Shown here piece after piece: positions 24,499 through 33,507 of a stretch of DNA of 49,471 bases. The translations under genes and the position numbers were made by a program. Source of the DNA: Lentisphaerae bacterium RIFOXYA12_64_32 (GTDB lineage: Bacteria > Verrucomicrobiota > Lentisphaeria > Oligosphaerales > YB12-FULL-65-16). The notes beneath the pieces were generated by a model that was not told where the DNA came from, did no database searches, and saw only the letters and a program-made list of their open reading frames with translations. The stretch spans positions 1-49,471 of the forward strand of contig MHBL01000379.1 in NCBI GenBank assembly GCA_001803235.1, in the 5' to 3' direction. Each line of letters begins with the position of its first letter. The stretch's first letter is position 1.

Positions 24499-25713
24499 AT
24501 GCGGAAGATCAGGATTCTTGTTGTCGATGATGAGCCGTTGGTTCTGCAGGTTGTGGCGGGTGTGATTCAGGCGACGATCCAGTCCGAGGTCGTTACGGCG
24601 CCCTGTGCCTTGAAAGCGCTGGATCTGATGAGGAAGATGCCGTTCGATGTCGTCGTGTCCGACTTGGCCATGCCGGAAATGGACGGCAAGCAGTTTCTCG
24701 AAGTCGTCAAGGAGCTTTACCCGGAAACCGTCCGATTGATCTTCACCGGGAGCCGTGGCGCTGAGCCTGGACTTCACACGGCGGGTGTGGCGCATCAGTT
24801 CTTCCTCAAGCCAGCCGCCATGATGACCATCAGCGAGCGGATCCAGCGGGTTTTGGCGGTTCGTGAGTTGCTTCCGAGAACGTGCTCGCTCGAACAGATT
24901 GTCGCCCAGATCAGGATGCTGCCGACCATTCCGGCCGTTTACCAGGAGTTGGAGAGGGAGTTGGGAAACCCGGATGTGTCGACGGAGAGAATCGGCAAGA
25001 TCGTGGAGCAGGACATTGCGATCAGCGCCAAGGTCCTGCAGTTGGTCAATTCCGCGTTCTTCGGTCTTCGTGAGCGAGTCTCAAGTCCTGCCCAGGCGTC
25101 GAGTCTTCTGGGGCTGAAGGTGCTGCAGGCGCTTGTGTTGACGACGCACATCTTTTCGGAGTGGAAGGACAGGACGCTTCCGGGTTTCTCGATTCAGGGT
25201 CTGTGGGACCACAGTCTCGGGACGGCGACCATCGTGCAGGAGATCGCCCTGGCGGAGCAGTTGGACGCGGCGTTAAGGGACGACTTGTACGTGGCTGCGC
25301 TCTTCCACGACATCGGCAAACTGGTCATCGCGGCGAACCTGCCGGACTCGTACGTGCGGATCAATGAGATGTGCCAGAGAGACCGGATCTCCACGGCTGA
25401 GGCAGAGACCCGAATCATGGGCGTGTCGCACGCGGAGGTTGGTGCGTACCTTCTGGCGGTGTGGGGGTTTGCTGACGCCGTTGTCAACAGTTGCGCTCAC
25501 CACCATCACCCGGAGCGAAAGGTCGCGGAGGGTGATTCCGAGACGGGCGGCGCGCTGGACAGTGTGGCGGTTGTCCATGTCGCGGACGTGCTCCAGCATG
25601 AGTCGAGAGGCGAAACCTCCACGTTGTATTCCAGGCTGAACACGGAGTACGTGCGGAAATGCGGGCTTGCCGGCCGCGTCGCCAAGTGGCGTCGTGCGGT
25701 CGTTCGCGGTTGA
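24499..25713 (+). CDS. Response-regulator receiver plus HDOD domain signalling protein
   Basis: A 404-residue protein. Residues 1-115 are a receiver domain with the acidic pair D10/D11, phosphorylation site D55, T83 and K104 all present. Residues ~125-330 are an HDOD domain (MLPTIPAVYQELERELGNPD, VEQDIAISAKVLQLVNSAFF, then HDIGK at 270-274 and SHAEVGAYLLAVWGF). HDOD proteins are regulators or adaptors related to HD hydrolases and typically link two-component phosphorylation to motility, c-di-GMP or stress control. No partner histidine kinase is in the window, so this is an orphan. Its codon use is a little less GC-biased than that of the neighbours, without other sign of transfer. The TTGACA promoter upstream is its likely driver. 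Confidence 0.93.
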   Translation: MRKIRILVVDDEPLVLQVVAGVIQATIQSEVVTAPCALKALDLMRKMPFDVVVSDLAMPEMDGKQFLEVVKELYPETVRLIFTGSRGAEPGLHTAGVAHQFFLKPAAMMTISERIQRVLAVRELLPRTCSLEQIVAQIRMLPTIPAVYQELERELGNPDVSTERIGKIVEQDIAISAKVLQLVNSAFFGLRERVSSPAQASSLLGLKVLQALVLTTHIFSEWKDRTLPGFSIQGLWDHSLGTATIVQEIALAEQLDAALRDDLYVAALFHDIGKLVIAANLPDSYVRINEMCQRDRISTAEAETRIMGVSHAEVGAYLLAVWGFADAVVNSCAHHHHPERKVAEGDSETGGALDSVAVVHVADVLQHESRGETSTLYSRLNTEYVRKCGLAGRVAKWRRAVVRG

Positions 25714-25730
25714 ATGCGGGGGGAGAGCGG

Positions 25731-28700
25731 TCAGTGCAGGTCGACGTCCTGGACGGCGGAGGAGTAGATCCAGTAGCCCAGGCCTGTCTTGATGTCCGCG
25801 GCGGTGCGGTACTGGCCGTCCCAGTAGTAGACGGGGCTGGGGAGGGTGCTTCGGTCCATGAGTGGGCGGTCCGCGAGAGGGCCGAACAGGTTCCAGCCTT
25901 GCGCGAAATGCCCGTACGGGTCAGGTGCCGGCGTCCCGGCATACACCACCCCCGTTTCCTTGTCGAAGTATCCCCAGTATCCCTGTTTCGGCGCGAGTGT
26001 GTCGGCCTTGGCGTAAACCGTGCCGTTCCAGTTCCAGACCGGCATCAGGCAGGTAGTCCCGAGGACGGCGGCGACGGTCGGGGTGTCGGGGACAGTGGGG
26101 AACGAGAACAGGTTCCAGCCGCGGCGGAACCGAACCAAGGCTTCGTTGGCGGCGAGCGGGGCCCACGCCGTGTTGCCCTGGGTCACGGACGGTTCGGTTC
26201 GGGTCTCGAAAACGCCTGCAAATGAAACCGTCCCGGTGCTGTCCGCCGGGGCGCTCACGCGGTACGAGAACGTCTGATCCACGAGGCTGGCGTCCCAGAA
26301 CAGCCAACAGCAGGTGTCGCCATCGAGGCGCGGTTCGTCCAGGCCGGTTCCGTCCGCGGCGCGGGTGGATGCGATCTGGTAGGTCCAGCCGTTGGGCAGG
26401 GTCTCGGTGACGATCACCGCGTGCGGCGGCACGGCGTCATCGATGCCGATGGTGAGGCGGACGATATTGGCTGCGCCGGGCGCGTACCGGACGTGCGCGA
26501 ACTGACGCAGAGCGGAGTTCGCATCATCGCGACCGAGCTGGACATCGATGCGGGTGGCGCCGCGGCCGCCGACCACGACGTCGGGGACGGTGTGGGAGAC
26601 GTAGCCCGGCGCCGAGAAGGTCAGTGTGTAGGTGCCGGCGAGCAGGGGGCGGTGGTAATCACCCACGTCCGCATCGGTGTACATCGCATGGCTGTTGCCG
26701 ACGACGGCGATCTGGGCCCAGAGCGGGTCGCCGGAGGCGGCGTCGGTGACAAGGCCGCGGATGCCGGTGTCGGACGCTTCGATGTAGGCGAGCATAGCCT
26801 CGCGGTTGTTGGCCCAGTAAGTCGGCAACAATGACGAACTGGGCGCCTTGATGTTTGAGAGTTCCGGCGTGGTTTCCATGGTGCCCAGCCAGCGGTAGTT
26901 CCAGTCCGGCATTTCGCCGGTGACCACGTACCACGCGGCCGCGTTGACAATGCCGTTCGGGTAGGACGAGTTCTGGACCATGTCCGGGTTGTTGGAGGAG
27001 TACTCGCGTGACAGGTACTCGAACAGCAGGTCGTCCGGCGTGGGGGTGTCGACCGAGTGCCCAGCCGCATTGTTGCCGTAGGGGTAGCAGACCAGCAGGT
27101 CGCCGGTGTGGAGTTGCGCTGAGAGCGTGAAGTTGTGCGTGGCGCTCCACTGCATGATGGCGGCCGTTTCCGGTTGCCGGTCGGAACTGTCGACGCTGCC
27201 GCTGGGGAACACGGGTGTCGCCGTTTGCAGGACGCCATCCGGGAAGTTGCGGTTCAGGTCAACGTTGTTGGCATTGTAGCGCGTGCCGGCATCGAGGCCG
27301 TCCGGGTTTACGCACGGCACAACCCAGATCTCCAGGCTGTCGACGAGGTTGGTGGCGCGCACTCCGTCGGCGTCCGTGCCGCCGTAGTGGCTGAGGAGGA
27401 AGTCGATGAACTCCAGGCACATTTCGCCACCGAGCGACTCGTCGCCGTGGACGGTGCCGAGATACTTCGCTTCCGGCTCATCCTCCTCGGTGTCCGGGTT
27501 GTCGGAGATCTTTACGGCCCAGAGGTCCCGGTTCTGAACCGACTTGCCGATGGATGTGACGCGGCAGATGTCGGGGTGGGCCTGCGCAAACGCGGTCAGG
27601 TCGGTGGTGACTGCGTTGTAGCCGTGATAGCCGCTCGGTGGGCCGCGGAGGCCGCGGGTCTGGAGCGGGGCGGGTGTTTGGGTCTCGATGAGCACCGGCT
27701 GCAGGCCGGCGGCGACCAGGCGCGCCCGCCCTGCGGCGGTCGTGTAGACCGTTGCGGTCGCGCCGTGGATTCCAGCGACATCGAAGTTTTCGCGTGTCAG
27801 CCAGTCCAGCCAGGAGCGGTCGGGCAGTGCGACGGCGAGAACCAGGATGTCCTCCAAAGCGGGCGAGGGCTGCGGCGTCTGCGTGCTTTCTTCGGCATTT
27901 CGGGGCGGCGATCCTCGGGCGCTGCCGCCGCTGCGCCACTGGGCGATGGCCTCCTCAAGTTGTGTGCGGGTGACGGTCCCGGCGGCCCAGAGGTCGACGA
28001 AGGTGAGGACTTCGTCGTTGTCTACGTCCCCGTCGCCATTGGTGTCCGGTTGGATATCGGCGGTGACATTGAGGGTCAGTTCGGTGCTGGCGGTGTAGCC
28101 GTGCGCGTCCTGGACGTTGACGGTGAACAGGTACACCCCGGCGGCGGTCGGCGTGCCGGTGAGGTGTCCATCGGCGGTGAGGGTCAGCCAGTCGGGCAGG
28201 TTTTTGGCGATGGTGAACACGATGTCGTTGCGAATCGACCAGCCTTGGATGTAGTCGGGCGTCGTTGAGTTCCAGGAGTGCGCGAACAGGACCTGCTGCT
28301 GGTTGGCGTTGCCGTTGCAGATGCCGACAATGGCGCGGTTGCTGGTCTGGACGAACCCGTAGTGGAACTCAATGCGTCCGGTGTCGTAGAGCGTGACGGC
28401 GACGTTCACGTAGTCGGTCGGGTGCTCGGGATCGCCGGCGTCCGCCTCGCCGGTGACGTTGTGGTAGTCGCGACCTTGCCAGCGCACGGTGATGCGGTCC
28501 GACTGGCGGTCAAGGTAGATGCCGGTGTCGGAGTAACCCTGCGAGACGACCAGGTCGGTCCACAGCGGCGCGATCATGATGACACGGCTGAAGTTCTGGG
28601 TCGTGGCATCCCAGAGATCGGGGGTCGGCGACGTGCCGCCGAACACGAGGTAGCCGTTGTCTCCCACTTTGCAGGTGGTGTAGTTCACGCCGTAGAAGGG

Positions 28701-31700
28701 GAACGTGAAGCCGAGGTCGCAGGTCCACTCCGTGTCGGCGGAGTAGGTCTGGGTGCGCCAGGAGGACTGGAGCGCGCCGGTGTCGGTGAAGCCGTTGGGC
28801 GCCGCCCCGACATCATGGTCGCCGCTCGATGGTTCCGAGTAGGTGAAGGGGGGGAAGGACCCGCCGACCGGCAACTGGGTGTCGTAGGGCAGCGAGACGC
28901 TGCCGCCGGGCAGCGTGGTGGTGCGGAAGTACACGGCGCTCTGGACGACGAGTGTGAAGGTCTGCTGGGCGCTGTGCGGCGGGGCCCAGTTGTCCTGTAC
29001 CCGGATGGTGAAGCCGTAGTTCCCTTCGAGCGTCGGGGTGCCGGTAATGCTGCCGGCTGAATTGAGTGTCATGCCGGGTGGCAGGGCGCCGCCGGTGACC
29101 GACCAGGTGTAGCCTGCCCCCGAGCCGCCCGTGGCGCTGAGCGTGGCCGAGTAGGCGCTGCCGCGTGTGCCTTCGGAGAGCGATGGGCGCGTCGTGATGG
29201 TGACCGTGTTGGACGGGGCAACGCTGATGCTGAGCGCCTGGTCGTCCGTGCGGTCTTTCGCGTCGGTGGCGCGCACGGTGAACGTGTAGTCGCCGGCGAC
29301 ACCGGGCGTGCCTGAGAGCGTGCCGTCGGTGGCGAGGTTGAGGCCTGTCGGGAGGGTGCCGGACGCCAGGGCGAAGGTGAAGGGGGAGAAACTGCCGCTG
29401 GCCGTCACGGCCTGGGAGTACGCGCTGCCGACCGTGCCCGCATCCAGGGCCGTGGTGGTCACCGAAACGGCTGCGCCGACGGTCAGCGTCACGTCCTGAG
29501 TGGCGACCGACCGTCCGGTGTCCGTGACCTGTACGGTGTATGCAACGGTTGCCGGTTCGGACGGGGTCCCGGAGGCGATCCCCGTGTTGGCGTCGATTCC
29601 GAGCCAGGACGCGCCGCCGCTGGTGATGGCCCACAAGTACGGTGGGGTCCCCCCGAACGCCTGGTGCGTGAACGAGTACGGCTCGTTCGTGAAGGCCACC
29701 GGTGGCGTCGTGGTCGAGTAGATCGTCAGTGCGCCGCCGGACAGCGGCAACTGCGTCTGGTACGGGACAGCGTCGCGGTGGAATACGGTCAGCGTCAGGT
29801 CGTCGCCGGCGATCAGGCCTGGCGACAAGGTCGCCTGGCCGTTCGCGTCGGTCTTCGTTGCCACCTGCACATCCGGGTTGCGGTACAGGCAGACGGTGGC
29901 ATTGGCCAGCGGGCCGCGAGCCGGCACGGAAACCGTGACGGTGAAGGCGGCGCCCGGGATGACCATCGGCGCGTGGGTGACGTCGAGCGTGACGGGCGCC
30001 TGGCGGCGCAGGCCCAGGGTGCAGTCGCCGAACAAGTGCGTCTGTTCGGCGATCAGTTGCGCGGCGGTGGCGCCCTCGTCCGGGGTGGCGTAGCAGTAGT
30101 CCATGGCGCGCTGGATGCTGAAGAAGGTCAGGCCGCCGGCGGAGACCAGCGGTGTGGCGTTGGTGAAGGACATGTTCCCGGCCGTGAACGGCGACGTTTC
30201 CGTCAGGTAGGCGGTGAACGCCTGCAGCATGACGATGGGCGGGTCCCAGTCCATGTTGGTGGTCGAGCTGACGACGGCGATGGCGCCGGCGGGGCTGGCG
30301 CTGGTTCCGACTTTCATCATGGCTTCCGCGAGGCAGTCGCTGGGGTAGGTGAAATTGCCGTTTCGGCAGTTGCCGTTCATGACAAAGGGCAGGGCGCTGC
30401 CGTTGTGGAGCGACGTGTTCACGTCGGTCACGTCGAACGAGGCGGTGACCCAGGCGGTATCGTTGCCGTGGCCGAGGTAGTAGACCAGGCCGCGGCCGTT
30501 ATTCCAGGCGTTTATGACCTGGGTGTCCGTGGCGCCGGGATCGTAGATCTGATCTGCGGAGGTGTACCCCCAGTTCAGCAGTTTCTGGCGCTCCTCGGTC
30601 AGGATCACTTTGTCCTTCTTGCCGAACGCACTGGTCGTGTCGCCCTCGTTTGAGCCGACCATGGTCCCTTTCGCGTACCAGGCGGCGGCGGTGTCGGTGT
30701 CGGGCGCTTTCTCGTAGTCCAGGATTTTGCTGAGTTGGTTGTCGAGCGCGGTGGCGTTCGAAGCGGACACGCGCGAGATCAGCAGGTCGTGGTATTTGTC
30801 GCTGCCGCTGACCATGGTGTAGAGCGTGTCGGACGGATTCGGACTCATGGCCTTGACGGGGATGTCGCCCGCATCGCCCAGCAGAATGACGTAGGTGATG
30901 TTGTTCGCCTGGTACTGGTTGGTGATGTAGGTGGCCAGGCTGCTGCTGCCGCTGCCGGTGTCGGCGGGGTACCTGGCGGCGTGCACGCTGATGCCGCGCT
31001 GGCGTTTCCACTCGACGAACGTGGCCAGCGTGGCGTTGGCGGCGAGCGCGTCGGGGACCACGACCAGGAGCTTTTCCGGCGTCTCGGGCGGGTCGCCGGC
31101 GCGCGACTCTTCCTGCGTCGTTGCCGGGGCAATGCCATCCTCCGTCGTGCTCCGAAACGCGTCGGCGAAGTTCGCAAACTCGTGTTCGGCGGCGGCGGCG
31201 AACTCCGCACTGTTGAAGGGCTTGGGGAACCGGAGCATCACCCGTTGCGGGTCAGCCCCGGGCGTCACCAATTCGACGGTGAGCCTGCGGTACGCTCGCA
31301 ATACGGCGCGCGCCGGGAAATACTGGAACGGGTGGATGATGACTCCGATGCCGCGCACCTGGCGGATCATGTACGAATCGGTCAGTTCGACGACCTCCGC
31401 AGGGTAAGGCGCGGCGCCGTCGTAGACCGCCCCGAACTGTTGCGGACCGGGTTGCTCGGTCGGGTCGCGGGAGATGAACCCGAGCGCGGGCATGGGCGCG
31501 GCGCAGGCAACCTCTTCGTAATCGCTGTCGACCACCCGCACCGTGGGCGTGCTGTCTTCCGGGATGATGAGGTTGGTGCGCCAGCAGGGCAGGGCGGGGT
31601 GGTCGCGGAGATTCAGGGAGTAGGCGCCAGGGAGAGTTACCACGGCGACCCGGCGGCCGAGGTGCCGGGCGGGGGTGATCGAGTAAGTTCCCAAACTGAA

Positions 31701-32135
31701 GCTAAGCACGGAGGCGTCGGGATTGGACTTGTCGACGTTGACGCTGGTGTCGGGCGCCGGCGTCGTCGTGGACTGGCGGGGGTCCGGCATGGTGCCGTTG
31801 TGATCGGCGGGCGCTGGCGGCGCCGAGTGCGCGTCGGTCCCATTCGCGTCCGGCGGCGGCGGGCGGGGTGCGACGTCCGCAGCGGGCCGCGGAACTTGGC
31901 GACTGACGGCAACTGGCCCTTGTTCCCCCGGCACCGTGGGGTGCCGGGGGCTGAACCATGCGAGGCCTGTCAGAAGGAGAACGACCACGCAGGCACACAA
32001 CGCACGTCCCCCGGGGCGGGATTCGGCCCGCCGGAATTGGACGTCTCGTCTGGCTTGCGGTTCTTTCACGTTCAGGTACGACAATCCCCATACAACGTCA
32101 ACCGTCCATACGACCGAACCGATTCGATCGTACAA
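25731..32135 (-). CDS. Giant secreted protease: gingipain-type C25 plus zinc carboxypeptidase M14
   Basis: A 2134-residue exported protein with a membrane segment/signal at ~45-62 after a basic leader. Residues ~350-690 are a C25 (gingipain) cysteine peptidase: His556 in YYLGHG and Cys590 in NGNCRNGNF, 34 apart, as in gingipain R. Residues ~800-1100 are four putative-Ig (He_PIG-like) repeats; ~1100-1300 is a beta domain; ~1365-1410 has a dockerin/EF-hand-like DTNGDGDVDNDE loop. Residues ~1500-1790 are an M14 carboxypeptidase: zinc ligands His1563 and Glu1566 (HGDE), His1676, DLNRNFP, and candidate general base Glu1758. Then a carboxypeptidase-regulatory-like domain (~1795-1890) and a C-terminal pair of GWNLF...GYW modules, probably for anchoring. 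It would cut proteins internally and then trim C-termini. The start has no clear ribosome site. Confidence 0.92.
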   Translation of the reverse strand: MYDRIGSVVWTVDVVWGLSYLNVKEPQARRDVQFRRAESRPGGRALCACVVVLLLTGLAWFSPRHPTVPGEQGPVAVSRQVPRPAADVAPRPPPPDANGTDAHSAPPAPADHNGTMPDPRQSTTTPAPDTSVNVDKSNPDASVLSFSLGTYSITPARHLGRRVAVVTLPGAYSLNLRDHPALPCWRTNLIIPEDSTPTVRVVDSDYEEVACAAPMPALGFISRDPTEQPGPQQFGAVYDGAAPYPAEVVELTDSYMIRQVRGIGVIIHPFQYFPARAVLRAYRRLTVELVTPGADPQRVMLRFPKPFNSAEFAAAAEHEFANFADAFRSTTEDGIAPATTQEESRAGDPPETPEKLLVVVPDALAANATLATFVEWKRQRGISVHAARYPADTGSGSSSLATYITNQYQANNITYVILLGDAGDIPVKAMSPNPSDTLYTMVSGSDKYHDLLISRVSASNATALDNQLSKILDYEKAPDTDTAAAWYAKGTMVGSNEGDTTSAFGKKDKVILTEERQKLLNWGYTSADQIYDPGATDTQVINAWNNGRGLVYYLGHGNDTAWVTASFDVTDVNTSLHNGSALPFVMNGNCRNGNFTYPSDCLAEAMMKVGTSASPAGAIAVVSSTTNMDWDPPIVMLQAFTAYLTETSPFTAGNMSFTNATPLVSAGGLTFFSIQRAMDYCYATPDEGATAAQLIAEQTHLFGDCTLGLRRQAPVTLDVTHAPMVIPGAAFTVTVSVPARGPLANATVCLYRNPDVQVATKTDANGQATLSPGLIAGDDLTLTVFHRDAVPYQTQLPLSGGALTIYSTTTPPVAFTNEPYSFTHQAFGGTPPYLWAITSGGASWLGIDANTGIASGTPSEPATVAYTVQVTDTGRSVATQDVTLTVGAAVSVTTTALDAGTVGSAYSQAVTASGSFSPFTFALASGTLPTGLNLATDGTLSGTPGVAGDYTFTVRATDAKDRTDDQALSISVAPSNTVTITTRPSLSEGTRGSAYSATLSATGGSGAGYTWSVTGGALPPGMTLNSAGSITGTPTLEGNYGFTIRVQDNWAPPHSAQQTFTLVVQSAVYFRTTTLPGGSVSLPYDTQLPVGGSFPPFTYSEPSSGDHDVGAAPNGFTDTGALQSSWRTQTYSADTEWTCDLGFTFPFYGVNYTTCKVGDNGYLVFGGTSPTPDLWDATTQNFSRVIMIAPLWTDLVVSQGYSDTGIYLDRQSDRITVRWQGRDYHNVTGEADAGDPEHPTDYVNVAVTLYDTGRIEFHYGFVQTSNRAIVGICNGNANQQQVLFAHSWNSTTPDYIQGWSIRNDIVFTIAKNLPDWLTLTADGHLTGTPTAAGVYLFTVNVQDAHGYTASTELTLNVTADIQPDTNGDGDVDNDEVLTFVDLWAAGTVTRTQLEEAIAQWRSGGSARGSPPRNAEESTQTPQPSPALEDILVLAVALPDRSWLDWLTRENFDVAGIHGATATVYTTAAGRARLVAAGLQPVLIETQTPAPLQTRGLRGPPSGYHGYNAVTTDLTAFAQAHPDICRVTSIGKSVQNRDLWAVKISDNPDTEEDEPEAKYLGTVHGDESLGGEMCLEFIDFLLSHYGGTDADGVRATNLVDSLEIWVVPCVNPDGLDAGTRYNANNVDLNRNFPDGVLQTATPVFPSGSVDSSDRQPETAAIMQWSATHNFTLSAQLHTGDLLVCYPYGNNAAGHSVDTPTPDDLLFEYLSREYSSNNPDMVQNSSYPNGIVNAAAWYVVTGEMPDWNYRWLGTMETTPELSNIKAPSSSLLPTYWANNREAMLAYIEASDTGIRGLVTDAASGDPLWAQIAVVGNSHAMYTDADVGDYHRPLLAGTYTLTFSAPGYVSHTVPDVVVGGRGATRIDVQLGRDDANSALRQFAHVRYAPGAANIVRLTIGIDDAVPPHAVIVTETLPNGWTYQIASTRAADGTGLDEPRLDGDTCCWLFWDASLVDQTFSYRVSAPADSTGTVSFAGVFETRTEPSVTQGNTAWAPLAANEALVRFRRGWNLFSFPTVPDTPTVAAVLGTTCLMPVWNWNGTVYAKADTLAPKQGYWGYFDKETGVVYAGTPAPDPYGHFAQGWNLFGPLADRPLMDRSTLPSPVYYWDGQYRTAADIKTGLGYWIYSSAVQDVDLH

Positions 32136-32146
32136 GTTGCCGATAA

Positions 32147-32161
32147 TCTAACATCGTTAGA
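32147..32161. promoter_or_regulatory. Perfect TCTAAC-ATC-GTTAGA palindrome in a divergent promoter region
   Basis: Six-base arms around ATC, 12 bp upstream of the giant protease start and in the AT-rich part of the spacer shared with the divergent glycyl-radical cluster. A possible -10, TATAAT at 32204-32209, points rightward. It could be an operator for the protease gene; the binding protein is unknown. Confidence 0.4.
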
Positions 32162-32284
32162 CTGTTCAAAGCGTCCCGAGTTCCGGGTCCGCGCGTCAAC
32201 GTATATAATAACGCAAGTCGGAGACGAACACAAGTTTGGGTGTACGGACCGATGCGTCGTTTGACGCAGCGCTGGACCGCAGGC

Positions 32285-32487
32285 AGGAACGCACTGAAGC
32301 GCCGGCGTGTCGCCACGCCGGGCGTACTGGGTAGGCCAAGCGTGTCCTCACGCTGGCCTGCGCTGATATGTGTGCAGGTGCGTCCATGTGGGGTATTCGG
32401 TTGTCGGGATGGGCGGTGTTCGACGCGGAACTGTGGCGTGGCAGAGGAACGCACTGAAGCGCCGGCGTGGGGACACGCCGGGCGTAC
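32285..32487. repeat. Two copies of a CCGGCGTG/CACGCCGG hairpin repeat before the activase gene
   Basis: AGGAACGCACTGAAGCGCCG followed by GCGTG-NNNN-CACGCCGGGCGTAC occurs at 32285-32328 and 32455-32487. The first copy is followed by a further hairpin (AGGCCAAGCGTG/CACGCTGGCCT). The stem is also inside the 155-bp element. The second copy ends 27 bases before the activase ATG and would be in its leader. The rest of 32162-32514 shows no gene. Confidence 0.7.
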
Positions 32488-32514
32488 CGGGGCGAGGCGG
32501 CACGAGGCTGGACC

Positions 32515-33270
32515 ATGCGTAGCGGAATCGTATTCGACATTCGCGAGTTCACCGTGCACGACGGGCCGGGCATTCGCACGACCGTGTTCCTGAAGGGTTG
32601 CCCGCTATCCTGTACGTGGTGCCACAACCCGGAGGGGTTGAGCCCCGAACCCGAGCGGCTGCGTGGCCTGACGGGTGAGCGGCTGGTCGGCGAATCGTAT
32701 ACAGCCGAAGCACTGGCAGAGATCTTGAACCGGCAGGCGGCGATTCTGCGCGCGAATGAAGGTGGGGTGACCTTTTCCGGCGGCGAACCGTTGCTGCAGG
32801 CGCCGTTCGTGGCCGCAGTCATCGACCGTCTGGACCGGCTACACGTGGTGCTGGACACTTCGGGGTATGCAACAAAAATCGATTTTTTAATGGTGGCGGA
32901 GCGAACAAACCTGGTATATTACGGTCTTAAGCTAATGGAGCCCGAACTGCATCGGCGGTTTGTGGGCGGCAATCTTGAGTGGGTGTTGAGCAACCTGCGG
33001 GTGCTGAGCGAGTTGGGTAAGCCGTTTGTGGTACGGGTGCCGCTGGTTCCCGGCGTTACGGACACGGCCGCGAATCTGGCCGCCATCGCTGAGGCTGTGG
33101 CTGGGTTGTCTGGGCTGGAGCGAGTAGATCTGTTGCCGTACAACCGGGCAGCGGGCGGCAAGTACCGTGCCTGCGGCCGTGAGTTCCGGCCCGGGTTCGA
33201 CGAGACGCGACCGGTCAACGCAGATGTCAGTGTGTTCGAGCGATTGGCAGTCCCGGTTCGGGTCGTGTGA
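32515..33270 (+). CDS. Glycyl-radical enzyme activating enzyme (radical SAM, no ferredoxin insert)
   Basis: A 251-residue radical-SAM protein that would generate the glycyl radical on the enzyme encoded next. It has C29-x3-C33-x2-C36 in the activase-type context TTVFLKGCPLSCTWCHNPEG, the GGVTFSGGEPLLQ SAM site, and the TSGYA and VRVPLVPGVTD motifs. Most activases of dehydratases and decarboxylases carry a two-cluster ferredoxin insert of ~60 residues after CHNPE; here the sequence runs straight to the next helix, as in pyruvate formate-lyase activase. ATG 32515 is preceded by GAGG; an earlier in-frame ATG (32467) lies in the repeat and is unlikely. It starts a four-gene plus-strand cluster. 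Confidence 0.93.
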   Translation: MRSGIVFDIREFTVHDGPGIRTTVFLKGCPLSCTWCHNPEGLSPEPERLRGLTGERLVGESYTAEALAEILNRQAAILRANEGGVTFSGGEPLLQAPFVAAVIDRLDRLHVVLDTSGYATKIDFLMVAERTNLVYYGLKLMEPELHRRFVGGNLEWVLSNLRVLSELGKPFVVRVPLVPGVTDTAANLAAIAEAVAGLSGLERVDLLPYNRAAGGKYRACGREFRPGFDETRPVNADVSVFERLAVPVRVV

Positions 33271-33507
33271 CGCACCGGCAATCACCGAGGCAGGCTGTAG
33301 GTGGATAGACTGATAGCGCCTCAGGCGCTGAACTTCGACAAACATGTTGGTGTCAGTTGGGTGTCGGGTGTCGGGTGTCGGGTGTCGGGTGTCGGGTGTC
33401 GTGGGTCACTGAGTCACCGAGTCATTGAGTCACGGCGTCTCGTTCTTGTCTACAGCCTAACAGCCTAAGCCACTTGAGTTGTGACGATCGACGAAACGAG
33501 GCAACGG
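33271..33507. repeat. Intercistronic tandem-repeat cluster
   Basis: Between activase and glycyl-radical enzyme there are a hairpin AGCGCC-TCA-GGCGCT (33315-33329), six units of the 7-mer GTGTCGG (33361-33401, the last incomplete), four units of the 8-mer GTCACTGA-like (33405-33436) and two of CAGCCTAA (33453-33468). Unit lengths of 7-8 bp could vary by slippage and change spacing between the two genes. Confidence 0.75.

Noticed and set aside
33361..33436. Possible CRISPR array
   Set aside because: Units are 7-8 bp, directly adjacent and without spacers; these are simple tandem repeats, and no cas gene is present.
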